Origin: Gudongella sp049310905
GTDB taxonomy: Bacteria; Bacillota; Clostridia; Tissierellales; Tissierellaceae
DNA length: 64,000 nt
Reading direction: 5' to 3'
NCBI RefSeq assembly: GCF_049310905.1
Contig: NZ_JBMEMN010000002.1
Location: forward strand, 111,143-175,142
Below are positions 17,612 through 26,324 of this stretch, piece after piece. Position 1 is the first letter of the stretch. Each line of letters begins with the position of its first letter. The position numbers and the translations under genes are program-made. The notes below the pieces were generated by a model, which worked only from the letters and a program-made list of their open reading frames with translations, did no database searches and was not told the DNA's origin.

Positions 17612-18499
17612 TTAATGTATATTTCTATCCTTCTCGATTTTGACAATATTATCAAGATAGTTCAGAAATTCATCCCTTAAATCATTTCTTCTTAATGCAA
17701 ACTCAACAGTGGCTTCAAGAAAGCCTTGCTTATCTCCTACATCATATCTTTTACCGTCAAATACATACGCATACATTGCTTCCCTCTTTGATAAAAGATT
17801 AAGTGCATCTGTTAGCTGTATCTCACCTTTCTTACCAGGCTTTGTTTCCTCAATAGCTTCAAAAATTGCAGGATTTATTATATATCTTCCAAGAATAGCT
17901 ATATTTGATGGTGCATCCTCCATACTTGGTTTTTCTACAAGGTTCCTAACCTTGTAGATTCTATCTTCAATGTGATTTCCATCAACAATACCATACTTGC
18001 TTACTTCATTATCAGGAACTTCCTGTACACCGAGTATTGTCGTCTTGTATTCATCATAAGCTTCAATCATCTGCTTAAGGCAAGGTTTCTCACTATGAAC
18101 AATGTCATCACCTAGTAATACTGCAAAAGGCTCATTAGCAATAAAACTCTTGGCACAGTGGATTGCATGACCCAGGCCTCTAGGTTCCTTTTGTCTGATA
18201 TAATGAATATTTGCCATATCAGAGATCTTTCTTACCTCTTCAAGCATTTCATCCTTGCCTGCCCTCTCAAGCTCCATCTCAAGCTCGACAGACTTGTCAA
18301 AATGATTTTCTATGGAAGACTTGTTCCTTCCAGTGATAATAAGTATTTCCTCAATTCCTGATGCAACAGCTTCCTCTATTATAAACTGAAGAGTTGGTTT
18401 ATCAACAATTGGTAGCATCTCTTTGGGTTGCGCCTTGGTTGCAGGTAAAAACCTTGTCCCAAGACCTGCTGCTGGTATAACTGCCTTTCTGACTCTCAT
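17612..18499 (-). CDS. galU: UTP-glucose-1-phosphate uridylyltransferase
   Basis: A 295-residue nucleotidyltransferase making UDP-glucose from UTP and glucose-1-phosphate. The N-terminal signature is 'VIPAAGLGTRFLPATKAQPK' (nucleotide-binding loop), followed by 'EMLPIVDKPTLQFIIEEAV', 'FAVLLGDDIVH' with the metal-binding aspartates, and 'RYDVGDKQGFLEATVEFAL' near the C-terminus. Length is exactly that of bacterial GalU. GGGAGG lies just before the ATG. It stands outside the polysaccharide locus but would supply UDP-glucose to the Ugd encoded there. Confidence 0.95.
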   Translation of the reverse strand: MRVRKAVIPAAGLGTRFLPATKAQPKEMLPIVDKPTLQFIIEEAVASGIEEILIITGRNKSSIENHFDKSVELEMELERAGKDEMLEEVRKISDMANIHYIRQKEPRGLGHAIHCAKSFIANEPFAVLLGDDIVHSEKPCLKQMIEAYDEYKTTILGVQEVPDNEVSKYGIVDGNHIEDRIYKVRNLVEKPSMEDAPSNIAILGRYIINPAIFEAIEETKPGKKGEIQLTDALNLLSKREAMYAYVFDGKRYDVGDKQGFLEATVEFALRRNDLRDEFLNYLDNIVKIEKDRNIH

Positions 18500-18601
18500 T
18501 GCAAACCTCCCGTATTATATATACTGTCAAAAACAAAACACTCTCTTACAATATTCTACCAGAATACATAATCGATTAACACCTAATTTAACAAACAAAA
18601 A

Positions 18602-19198
18602 CTAATTGTAACCAACCATTTTCTCAATCTCTATAGGTGTATATCCATTATTAGCCCACATTCTTGTATTATCAGCAAGACCTTTAATCAGCTCCATCAA
18701 TTGCTCTGCATCCTTGCTATCCTTGAACATCAAATCATTCTCCTCAAAAAAATATCCAAGGTTTCCAATACCATCAACAGACTTTAGGAATATCCTTATG
18801 TCATTTGCCAGCTTTTCAGCTTTAGATTTATCTTTATATAAACCATATAAGAATTCCACAAGATCATTATATGACTTTGTTCTTTCAAAATAAGTATAAT
18901 CAGCATACCTCAATAATTCTTCCTTTTCAGGTATGTAATACGGCTTGCCATCCTTATATTCTTTCTCCTTGCTATAGTCATCTAGCATCATAATCTCCAT
19001 GGCAATGAGCTCATTATTCTCCACAACTACAAGATTATCTCTTAGATAAACTATATTTTTCCCCACCTCAGCTCTAAGCTCCTCTATCTTAATATTATCT
19101 TCATTTTGAATATTGTAAGTATCAGCAACCTTACCAAAGCTTACGATTCCGTAAAGATTCACCAGAGAAATACAGTAGTCTAAAATTATACTTTTCAT
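18602..19198 (-). CDS. SEC-C-family paralogue lacking the SEC-C motif
   Basis: A 198-residue helical protein homologous to the N-terminal ~190 residues of the gene at 20655-21404. Shared text includes 'SLVNLYGIVSFGKVADTYNI', 'KPYYIPEKEELLRYADYTYF' and 'NTRMWANNGYTPIEIEKM'. It ends where the paralogue continues into a C-terminal metal-binding SEC-C motif, so that motif is absent here. AAGGAGCTG precedes the ATG. A transposase gene lies between the two paralogues. Function unknown; related proteins occur widely in Firmicutes as small families. Confidence 0.6.
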   Translation of the reverse strand: MKSIILDYCISLVNLYGIVSFGKVADTYNIQNEDNIKIEELRAEVGKNIVYLRDNLVVVENNELIAMEIMMLDDYSKEKEYKDGKPYYIPEKEELLRYADYTYFERTKSYNDLVEFLYGLYKDKSKAEKLANDIRIFLKSVDGIGNLGYFFEENDLMFKDSKDAEQLMELIKGLADNTRMWANNGYTPIEIEKMVGYN

Positions 19199-19308
19199 AA
19201 CACAGCTCCTTACGCATTTTACGCCATTTAGAGTAATAATTGACTGAATTTACCATCTATGCTAGAATCCTACCTAATAGTTATCTTTATAAAGGAGGAA
19301 TGGTAAAG

Positions 19309-20406
19309 TTGAGAATCATAAAAGCCATAATGGCTTATATTAGAGAATGGTTAAGCATATTTTTCTGGTCCTTGAATGCTAAACTAAAATCCGACAAACA
19401 CAAGGAATTTGAGATTGTTGCTTTAAGAATGCAGCTTGCATACTACAAGAGACAGGTTGAGAAGAAAAATCTTCCCAAACCTCGAACAAGCATTGCCCAT
19501 CAACAATTTTGGGTTCTTTTATCAAAGCACTACAAACCTTGGAGAAAACTACCACTGGATGTTACCCCAATAACCGTGAAAAGCTGGCATAAAACAGCCT
19601 TCAAAAGGCACTGGTGGAAAAAATCCAACCCCGTTGGCAGACCAAAAATATCAAACAAGACAAAGGAACTCATTAAATCCATACACTCGAAGAACCCACT
19701 ACTGAGCGCAGAGAAAATCCATGAAATGCTGATCAATATGAACTACACCGATGTACCTTGTGCGAATAAGATCCGTGAGATGCTTGGCCAGGATCCCAAG
19801 AGATCTCCATCTGGCAAACAGGTTCAGTCCTGGAGAACATTTCTGAAAAACCACAGGGATATTTGGGCAATGGACTTCTTTACAGTACCAACTTTAACTT
19901 TCAAGATTCTTTATGTACTAATCATTATCAATCACGACACCAGAAAGATTGAACATTTTGGCGTTACCTACAACCCAAACACAATATGGTTAAAGCAGCA
20001 GTTACGAGAAGCAACCCCATTTGAAAACAAACCTAAATATCTTATTCATGATAATGATCCAGTTTTCGTTTCAGAAGATTTCAAGGCTTTTCTTGGTTCC
20101 TCTGATATCAAGTCGAAGAGAATCTCCTACAGATCCCCTTGGCAAAACGGTATAGCGGAAAGGTGCATCGGCAGCATCCGCAGGGAACTGACTGATCACA
20201 TTATTCCTGTTAATGAGAAGCACCTACATAGGCTTATGAAGGAATATGTAGATGAATACTACAACACAAATCGTACTCATCAGGGGATTAACTGTACAAC
20301 TCCTATCCCTTCTCTAGAGTACCCGGAATTAAAATTCACTGAAGGTAAAATGAATCCAAAGGAAATTCTAGGTGGTCTGTACCATACTTACAAAAGAGTA
20401 GCGTAA
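19309..20406 (+). CDS. DDE/rve-type transposase (integrase core)
   Basis: A ~366-residue transposase. AAAGGAGG at 19291-19298 is ten bases before the TTG at 19309, which is preferred; an in-frame ATG at 19300 is too close. A helix-turn-helix-like region precedes the integrase core, whose acidic triad can be read in 'IWAMDFFTVPT', 'LIHDNDPVF' and 'PWQNGIAERCIGSIRREL'. The end is typical ('YYNTNRTHQGINC'). The three residues are intact and the frame is uninterrupted, so it may be active. No convincing terminal inverted repeats were found, so the element limits are not drawn. It is the only plus-strand gene in this stretch and separates two paralogues. Confidence 0.85.
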   Translation: MRIIKAIMAYIREWLSIFFWSLNAKLKSDKHKEFEIVALRMQLAYYKRQVEKKNLPKPRTSIAHQQFWVLLSKHYKPWRKLPLDVTPITVKSWHKTAFKRHWWKKSNPVGRPKISNKTKELIKSIHSKNPLLSAEKIHEMLINMNYTDVPCANKIREMLGQDPKRSPSGKQVQSWRTFLKNHRDIWAMDFFTVPTLTFKILYVLIIINHDTRKIEHFGVTYNPNTIWLKQQLREATPFENKPKYLIHDNDPVFVSEDFKAFLGSSDIKSKRISYRSPWQNGIAERCIGSIRRELTDHIIPVNEKHLHRLMKEYVDEYYNTNRTHQGINCTTPIPSLEYPELKFTEGKMNPKEILGGLYHTYKRVA

Positions 20407-20425
20407 CCTTAATCAATTCTCTTGC

Positions 20426-20444
20426 AACCCTGATCGGGAGGGTT
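20426..20444 (+). terminator. Hairpin after the transposase gene
   Basis: AACCCT and AGGGTT pair around a 7-base loop 20 bp after the transposase stop codon, followed by TTATTGT on the plus strand. A short intrinsic terminator is likely; it could also be part of the element end. Confidence 0.5.
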
Positions 20445-20654
20445 TATTGTCATGCCTTTTTTTAATCTCCAACCATTACACCCTCATAAAAATAACATTA
20501 ATCAGTTTCTTTCCCCCATTATTTCCCATACTAATAAAAATCTTTAAATTATTAGTCACAAAATTCCAGCTACCTTGTTGCAAAGTTGCTTTGGAAATAA
20601 TTTATGAGGTCGACACCCATGTCAATTACCAGATGGAAGATTTTTTTCTAAAAA

Positions 20655-21404
20655 TTAATTTTCATCTTTCCCTAAGCAGCACTTTTTGTATTTTTTCCCG
20701 CTGCCACAAGGACATGGGTCGTTTCTGCCTATCTTCTTCCTCGTCTTCATATCTATAACATTAGATCCACCAAACTCGAACGGCTTATTCGGTAACGGCT
20801 TTAGATTTGGCTTTTCAAATTTCTCGAAGATTTCATTAGGGGTATGGCCATTATTTTCCCATATCCTAATATTATTAGAGAGATCCATCACAAGTTGCAT
20901 GACTTCATTAGTCTGGTTCATATCTTTAAAACTTATCTTCATCTTATTGAATGAATCAAATATTGTCTGCATGTTCACACCAAACTGACACATCCCCTGG
21001 ATATCCTCCGCCAGCCATTCAGCCTTTTCATCTCCCGGTTTGAAGAAGTTCTTCTGCAGATAAATCAGCAGATTATTATATTGCTTTGATTTCTCAAAGT
21101 AACTCTCATCAACATATTTTAGAAGTTCATCTCTTGCAGGAACATAGTATGGCTTATCTGCTTTCTTTCTGAGCATCAATTCAAACTCATTATTATCAAT
21201 GATAGTTTCCATTACAAAATAATCCTTGTGAGTGAGGATAAATGCATCTTCTAATTCTTCTGTTGGGTTGTTCAGTATCGCTTCCACATTAGCTAGACTG
21301 ACCTGATCTTCATTCTGGCTGTTATAGATTTCTACAACTTTGTCCTTGTGAACCATTCCATAAAGATTTGAAAGTGCGATGATGTAATTTGTTAATTGGG
21401 TCAC
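20655..21404 (-). CDS. SEC-C metal-binding motif protein
   Basis: A 249-residue protein from the GTG at 21404, which has GGAGGTGAC at good distance; the ATG 18 bases upstream precedes that site. The C-terminus 'GRNDPCPCGSGKKYKKCCLG' is a textbook SEC-C zinc-binding motif (C-x-C...C-C), the one found at the end of SecA and in many unrelated proteins. The N-terminal ~190 residues are the domain shared with the gene at 18602-19198. It is the last gene of a minus-strand run that starts at 24703. Function unknown. Confidence 0.75.
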   Translation of the reverse strand: MTQLTNYIIALSNLYGMVHKDKVVEIYNSQNEDQVSLANVEAILNNPTEELEDAFILTHKDYFVMETIIDNNEFELMLRKKADKPYYVPARDELLKYVDESYFEKSKQYNNLLIYLQKNFFKPGDEKAEWLAEDIQGMCQFGVNMQTIFDSFNKMKISFKDMNQTNEVMQLVMDLSNNIRIWENNGHTPNEIFEKFEKPNLKPLPNKPFEFGGSNVIDMKTRKKIGRNDPCPCGSGKKYKKCCLGKDEN

Positions 21405-21424
21405 TATGTCACCTCCGTTCATTT

Positions 21425-22276
21425 CTATTTCATCTCTTCTCCAAGTACTTCATTCATTATATCATCCAAATCTTCCCCTTCAATATCTACGCCTTTATAC
21501 GCATAAACTTGTGTCATCATTAGAGCAAAGTATTTTTCCCGATTAATTCCTAATAATGTATTGCCATCAAGCTCCTTTAAAATTTTTACCGTGTCCACAT
21601 TAAGCATTCCATTGCGGGTCATGCTCTTTCTAGGTCGTTTAAGATCAAGCTTATATACCGAATCTACAATTAATGATTCTAGTTCTGCAAGAAGACCACT
21701 AATTTCGTGATCCAGTGTAATTGCCACTTGTAATAATAGGGTGGTTGACAGCTTATCAATATCTTCTTCACTGAGCTTATTATCTGCTGGTAGCGGAATT
21801 CTTGTAATTGCTACAAGTAATGCATTAATCCATGAAAAATATCCTTGCATGAGTGCAAGGTGGAATCGCACCTTCTTACCCATCCATAACTTGTTCGTTG
21901 TTATGATTCTTTCAAAACCTCTAAAGAACTCTCGAAACTTATCAACGCTACTAAAAACATCCGAATACTGTAGATGAGGTTCGTGCGGTAATGTAAGTTC
22001 ATATTCTTTTAGTAGGGCAAGCCATTCTTTCTCTTTTCCGTTATGCAGCTCTTTATGGAAAGCTAAGTCTTCAAGAAAGTCTAAGATTTCCTGCTCACTG
22101 TTAACTCTTTTCTCAAGTATAACACCTGCAACACGAGTGATTTCATCTTTCTTCTTTAGATAAAAAGTGGTAACAAAAGCAATAATCAGGCCGGCACCCA
22201 GGGTTATTGTGATATTGAATATTCCGTCCCACATGAACTGTGGTAAGCCTAAAAATGAATTTACCGTTTCTTCCAA
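21425..22276 (-). CDS. Membrane-anchored protein of unknown function
   Basis: A 283-residue protein. A TTG start at 22276 sits eight bases after AAAGGAGG. Residues ~15-38 are one membrane helix ('GIFNITITLGAGLIIAFVTT'), followed by a charged cytoplasmic helical domain ('KKKDEITRVAGVILEKRVNS' onward) without motifs I recognise. It lies 20 bp from the SEC-C gene and 22 bp from the next gene upstream, in one operon. A membrane protein next to a second anchored protein with cysteine motifs and a HEPN-like protein suggests a multi-gene accessory system, but this is inference. Confidence 0.5.
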   Translation of the reverse strand: MEETVNSFLGLPQFMWDGIFNITITLGAGLIIAFVTTFYLKKKDEITRVAGVILEKRVNSEQEILDFLEDLAFHKELHNGKEKEWLALLKEYELTLPHEPHLQYSDVFSSVDKFREFFRGFERIITTNKLWMGKKVRFHLALMQGYFSWINALLVAITRIPLPADNKLSEEDIDKLSTTLLLQVAITLDHEISGLLAELESLIVDSVYKLDLKRPRKSMTRNGMLNVDTVKILKELDGNTLLGINREKYFALMMTQVYAYKGVDIEGEDLDDIMNEVLGEEMK

Positions 22277-22298
22277 TTGGTGTGCCTCCTTTCCCTAC

Positions 22299-23189
22299 CT
22301 ATTGCCCATTAAGCATTTTTAGCTCATTTTGAATTGACTCTAATAACTCTATAATTTTACCTTCATCATAATTAGGTGCAGTGCTGTTGCTGTTGATCAA
22401 GGCAGCAACTTCATCAAGTTTATTGCTTATTTGACCTAATTCTTCCGAGGGATTTAGTTCGTTTAGGGCTATTTCAATATCTGAGAGTTGTTCTGAATAA
22501 TTATTACCACCCCAATTTAAAAAAGCAGGTACTAAATTTGCGAGTGTAAGAACTATTACAAGAACCGTCATCCATGTTGTAATTCTAAACTGTTTGGTTG
22601 ATTCTTTTGCTCCTTGCTCCATCATTTCTTTATTTGATAGGTATTGTTGCTCAGTTTGCTTAGAGAAATCTGTTAGTGTTTCAGTTAGTTTATGTGTTGA
22701 GAGAATCGTACCTGCTTGTGCTGGTTGACAATGATTAACAGCATTCAACTTGAATATAGACTGATACGTTTTGTTTTCTACTAACTCACATATTCCTCTA
22801 AGATTCCCAATTTCCTCACATTTATAGTATGCGGTACATCTAGAATACTCATATATTTCATGATTTTGGTAGTTACCATTCTTAATCAGTTTATCAAGAC
22901 ATTCTTTTGAGCAAACAGCTACCGATTTTGATTCATCTCTTTCATGCCTGAGATAATACCAAAAGTACCCATCCTCAATTGATTCCTCGCATATTTTACA
23001 CTTCCAATTCGAAAAGTCAGGACGTTCAAATTCATCACTGTCTTCATCAAGAATTTCTTCTGGTGAATGGTATTCTTTTCTGTTCGGATCTAACATCTCA
23101 TATGCCGGTGTGATATTCAAAGGTTCAATCTTTGGAACTGCAAATTTACCTATATCCCCAAATATATTTTTTAGTTTATCATTATCCAC
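22299..23189 (-). CDS. Zinc-cysteine membrane protein of unknown function
   Basis: A ~296-residue protein. The chosen GTG at 23189 has GGTGG upstream; the TTG six codons earlier is an alternative. Residues ~60-130 hold paired cysteines: 'WKCKICEESIEDG', 'VAVCSKEC', 'YSRCTAYYKCEE' and 'GIC', consistent with one or two treble-clef-like zinc sites. After a linker there is one membrane helix ('MTVLVIVLTLANLVPAFLNW'), then a C-terminal coiled coil ('LNPSEELGQISNKLDEVAAL'). Topology is probably N-terminus inside with the coiled coil outside, or both cytoplasmic if the helix is re-entrant. Not assigned to a family. Confidence 0.5.
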   Translation of the reverse strand: MDNDKLKNIFGDIGKFAVPKIEPLNITPAYEMLDPNRKEYHSPEEILDEDSDEFERPDFSNWKCKICEESIEDGYFWYYLRHERDESKSVAVCSKECLDKLIKNGNYQNHEIYEYSRCTAYYKCEEIGNLRGICELVENKTYQSIFKLNAVNHCQPAQAGTILSTHKLTETLTDFSKQTEQQYLSNKEMMEQGAKESTKQFRITTWMTVLVIVLTLANLVPAFLNWGGNNYSEQLSDIEIALNELNPSEELGQISNKLDEVAALINSNSTAPNYDEGKIIELLESIQNELKMLNGQ

Positions 23190-23213
23190 TTCATCACCCA
23201 CCTTCAACTCAAC

Positions 23214-23843
23214 CTACTCATCTTCTCCACGATGCTCCGTCATCTGAACATCAACCCAATCTTCTTCAACGTACACCATTCCATTCCGACCTTCCACCTT
23301 CCGGTTAGGACCAGCCTTATACAGCTTGCAACTAAGCGGACCATAACAGAATGTCTCAAACCTATACTTCTTCTTGCCTCTAGGATTCCAGTTGTCTACA
23401 ATTATCTCAACAGGCATTCTACAGCCCCACATGCAGCTGCTACACTTCGTCTCATAAGTCCTAGCTGCCAGTCTACGGTGTCCTCTTTCTCTGTAAACTT
23501 CCAGCTCCGGCGGCACCAGTTCCCAGGGTGATGATGTGTTAGTGATGGTAGTGCTTCGGGTGATGAGTTTGAGTTTAGAGACTTTGTAATACTCAGTAGG
23601 TTCAGTATCAGGATCCGGTACTGGTACGCACTCTCCGCTGATGATATCATTCACATTGAATTGATGTTTGGCATGAGCTGCTTTGCCGATGCCAACGGAG
23701 AAGGTGGTATTGATGTTGTCCAGCTCTCCGTCTAAGGTAATGGCATAGCCCAGGTATGTATGGGAGGCTTCGTCGAAGGACCTGGTTAGACGGATCCTGG
23801 GTTGGATTGATATTATCTTACCGGTGAAGATATGTTTGTCCAT
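23214..23843 (-). CDS. Cysteine-motif protein with OB-like start, function unknown
   Basis: A 209-residue protein with GGAGG nine bases before the ATG. The N-terminal half is beta-rich and begins 'HIFTGKIISIQPRIRLTRSF', reminiscent of an OB-type barrel. The C-terminal half has the cysteine cluster 'TKCSSCMWGCRMPVEIIVDN' followed by 'FETFCYGPLSCKLYKAGPNR', a likely metal site. The base composition is noticeably higher in GC than the neighbours at 23480-23840, hinting at a different origin. Part of the minus-strand operon 24703 to 20655. Confidence 0.5.
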   Translation of the reverse strand: MDKHIFTGKIISIQPRIRLTRSFDEASHTYLGYAITLDGELDNINTTFSVGIGKAAHAKHQFNVNDIISGECVPVPDPDTEPTEYYKVSKLKLITRSTTITNTSSPWELVPPELEVYRERGHRRLAARTYETKCSSCMWGCRMPVEIIVDNWNPRGKKKYRFETFCYGPLSCKLYKAGPNRKVEGRNGMVYVEEDWVDVQMTEHRGEDE

Positions 23844-23864
23844 GACTTGAGGCCTCCTTCATTT

Positions 23865-24551
23865 TTATAGCTTAGGTAGTTCTTCAATGAGTTTATGAGC
23901 ACGTTTTAAGAAATGTTGATAGTTCCCAATTGTCATCTGCAGTTCTTCAGATGAAACAACATTACCGCTTGGATGCCCTGACTCGTTTCTTACTTTTCTA
24001 ATAACATCTAAAAAGTTAAAATTTAGCTTTGGATTCTCAAAACCAAGATTTTCAAATAATGAAGCATTGCTATTAACACGCTTCTCGAACTCATCTAATC
24101 TTATATAAGCTGACTTTGCCTTGATGACTTTTCGCTCAAAAGCCTCTTGTTCATTCTGACTAGAATGATTTTTAAGATACTCATGATATGAATCACAGAG
24201 TTGGGATAACAAATATTCTGCCGCACATCCTAGCATTGTACTGGCTGCAAGTCTATTGTTTCTGATTGCGCACTCACATGCTTCATAGAGATAAGATTTT
24301 TCAATTTCATCGAGACCTAATGAAGAAACTTCTGTTATAAATGATTGGTAAACAGAACCTTCCACAATCTCTTTTTCAATTTCCTCTATCTCAATAGTAG
24401 TGACCTTTGCCGCTAGCACTGTAATAACAACATCGGTTGCCATATATTCATCGTCATCTTCATATATTTCAAAACTTAAAGTCCTTAAGAGATCAATTTC
24501 TTTTTCCAATAAGGTTTTAAATTCTATTGGCGTTTTTATATTTATGTTCAT
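23865..24551 (-). CDS. HEPN-like / DUF4145-like protein
   Basis: A 228-residue helical protein. 'NNRLAASTMLGCAAEYLLSQ' and the C-terminal 'DVIRKVRNESGHPSGNVVSS' resemble DUF4145/HEPN-fold proteins. 'RNESGH' fits the R-x4-6-H motif of HEPN ribonucleases, and the following 'PSG' is common in the group. If the motif is catalytic, it is an RNase-type effector; many such proteins instead serve as structural domains. Its ATG overlaps the TGA of a 51-residue upstream gene (ATGA), a toxin-antitoxin-like arrangement. Confidence 0.55.
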   Translation of the reverse strand: MNINIKTPIEFKTLLEKEIDLLRTLSFEIYEDDDEYMATDVVITVLAAKVTTIEIEEIEKEIVEGSVYQSFITEVSSLGLDEIEKSYLYEACECAIRNNRLAASTMLGCAAEYLLSQLCDSYHEYLKNHSSQNEQEAFERKVIKAKSAYIRLDEFEKRVNSNASLFENLGFENPKLNFNFLDVIRKVRNESGHPSGNVVSSEELQMTIGNYQHFLKRAHKLIEELPKL

Positions 24552-24703
24552 CTTTCGCTGATAACTAACAACACCAGAAAACGGCCAGAGCTTGTCATAT
24601 CATATACAATTCTAGAACGCTTGATGATATTACTGAGTTCCTGCTTACCTTTGATATCAAGATATTTTATTAGTGTATAATGGAAATCTCTTTCTGGCGT
24701 CAT
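24548..24703 (-). CDS. Small 51-residue protein coupled to the HEPN-like gene
   Basis: A short ORF beginning 'MTPERDFHYTLIKYLDIKGK' and ending 'RFLVLLVISER'. GGAGAGTGAAGT directly precedes the ATG, and its TGA overlaps the ATG of the HEPN-like gene by the ATGA arrangement. The strong ribosome site and coupling make it a real gene. By position it could be an antitoxin or regulator of the HEPN-like protein; the sequence itself shows no recognised domain. Confidence 0.6.
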   Translation of the reverse strand: MTPERDFHYTLIKYLDIKGKQELSNIIKRSRIVYDMTSSGRFLVLLVISER

Positions 24704-24799
24704 ACTTCACTCTCCTCAAATCAGCATTTCATCAATTTTCTGTAAACTCATCTTCTTAAAAAACGGACATCTCTGCGTCTAAAAATGCCCGTTCTCTTT

Positions 24800-24916
24800 C
24801 ACTGCTTATCTGAAAAGTTTCCATCACAGCTAATCATGGTGTCTAACTGATCAACCAGAATCACTACCGATCTGAAAAGTTACCATCACTGCTTATCTGG
24901 AATGTTTACCATCACA
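24800..24916. repeat. Three imperfect ~21-bp direct repeats
   Basis: TATCTGAAAAGTTTCCATCAC (split here as TATCTGAAAAG + TTTCCATCAC) begins near 24807. Close copies follow near 24869 (GATCTGAAAAGTTACCATCAC, one short unit) and 24895 (TATCTGGAATG + TTTACCATCAC), each preceded by CACTACC or CACTGCT. This spacing resembles the multiple terminal repeats of IS21-type elements, but no transposase is next to them, so this may be a solo end or relict. The wider region 24704-25394 has no gene. Confidence 0.45.
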
Positions 24917-25394
24917 ACTGATCTAGGTTTCAAAGTAATCAGTTCTGTCTGAGATGTCAAACTAATCATGCATATCAACCAGATTGAGCTAAAATGACCC
25001 CATCTCGAATGTAGTCGTCACTACCGATCTTGATACCAGCCTATTTGCCTATCTGTTTATTCTGTATAGTTGCTCATCTCTCCATCACCCTAATCAACTT
25101 GTCCACTTGTCAGTGCCCGGCACCTCTCAAATCTAAGCTTTAGTTGATGTAACCCTTATTAGAGCCTCATATAAGATTCCCAAAATTTACTTATGTGGCA
25201 GAAAAGTTTTTTGGGGAGTTTTGGGGAGTCAAGTTTACCACCACTAAACAAAATCACTTAGTTACTGCCACTAATACCACGAGCAGCCAGGTAAGTTCAT
25301 GGTAGTTCAGCATTTACCAGTTGCCACAACAGTTCAAAACACTAGATTATTAAGCGTAGCTTTTGCTGAACTTCCATTTTGGTATGTGCTGCGG
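24917..25394. other. Gene-free boundary between accessory island and polysaccharide locus
   Basis: About 480 bases with no supported ORF. A near-direct repeat TTTTGGGGAG/TTTTGGGGAG occurs near 25208-25229. A further partial copy of the CTACCGATCT motif is near 25022. The region separates the defence-type genes from the CDP-sugar genes and may contain the terminator for the polysaccharide locus; none could be assigned firmly. Confidence 0.35.
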
Positions 25395-26312
25395 TTAATC
25401 ATGCCCAAAACCTTTTTTGCAATTGAGACTAGAATATTTCTTCAATCCCTCTTCTAATGAAATAGTACACTCCCAATCAGGTAGCAATTTATATCCACTC
25501 CAGAGCTCCATGACTTCTCTTCTTCGATAACCTCTACCACCCCAACAAACATTGATTTTTTTAGATGTCACTTTTTCAAATATCTCAATTAAATCCTTTA
25601 ATCTAATTTTTCTACCGGATGCAACACCAAACTGCTCAAAATTGATGGCACAATTGCTAGATAATATTTCATAAGCTTTCACAAACGCTTTAACTACGTC
25701 ATCTACATGAACTAAATCTAAAACCTGTTCTCCAGGAGACAAATTAAGCTCCTTGTTTTCATCCGCAAACTTATGAAGGAGATTAATTAGTTTTGGTCTG
25801 GTATCTGACTCACCATAAGTATCAAAAAGCTTTAGTGTAATGCATCTAATATTTTCTGCTTCAGTATAGTATTTGATTAAACTTTCATATGCCTGCTTGG
25901 TTGCAGCATACAAATCTACTGGATTGTATTCGTTTGTATGATAATGCTGCCACGATGTTCCTGTATTAATGAGTTGTTTTGTACTTGATTCTTTCATGGC
26001 CTCAAGGATATGAAGACCAAATTTTATGTTGCTATCTATCAGTTGATTAATCTGATTTGATTCATGTTCAGCAATAAATAGAGAAGCTAAATGAAACACA
26101 ACGTCAGCTTCTTTTTCTCTAAAGAAACTGATTAATTTTTCAACATTTCCATCATACTCAAATAATTGAACCTTATTAAGTACACTATTAATATTGGTGT
26201 AATCTGATGACGGTCTCGCAATTATAGAGACTTCCCAGTTATTATCAATTAGATATTTACACAAATTGGAGCCAACAAATCCTGTAGCTCCGGTTACAAT
26301 TGCTCTTTTCAT
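25395..26312 (-). CDS. NAD-dependent sugar reductase/epimerase, CDP-ascarylose-synthase-like
   Basis: A 305-residue short-chain dehydrogenase. The ATG at 26312 has GGAGGTG six bases upstream; the GTG three codons earlier lies in that site. The Rossmann loop is 'IVTGATGFVGSNLCKYL', and the catalytic region is 'DLYAATKQAYESLIKYY' (Y-x3-K). As last gene after CDP-glucose 4,6-dehydratase, 3-dehydrase, its reductase and a 3,5-epimerase, it most likely performs the final 4-keto reduction. With an epimerase present this gives CDP-L-ascarylose; without it, CDP-abequose or paratose would be expected. The product sugar is inferred from gene content. Confidence 0.75.
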   Translation of the reverse strand: MKRAIVTGATGFVGSNLCKYLIDNNWEVSIIARPSSDYTNINSVLNKVQLFEYDGNVEKLISFFREKEADVVFHLASLFIAEHESNQINQLIDSNIKFGLHILEAMKESSTKQLINTGTSWQHYHTNEYNPVDLYAATKQAYESLIKYYTEAENIRCITLKLFDTYGESDTRPKLINLLHKFADENKELNLSPGEQVLDLVHVDDVVKAFVKAYEILSSNCAINFEQFGVASGRKIRLKDLIEIFEKVTSKKINVCWGGRGYRRREVMELWSGYKLLPDWECTISLEEGLKKYSSLNCKKGFGHD

Positions 26313-26324
26313 CTTCTGCACCTC

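Noticed and set aside
19200..20450. Defined insertion-sequence borders around the transposase
   Set aside because: TTACGC near 19212 and GCGTAA near 20400 are too short to be called terminal inverted repeats; no target duplication could be found.
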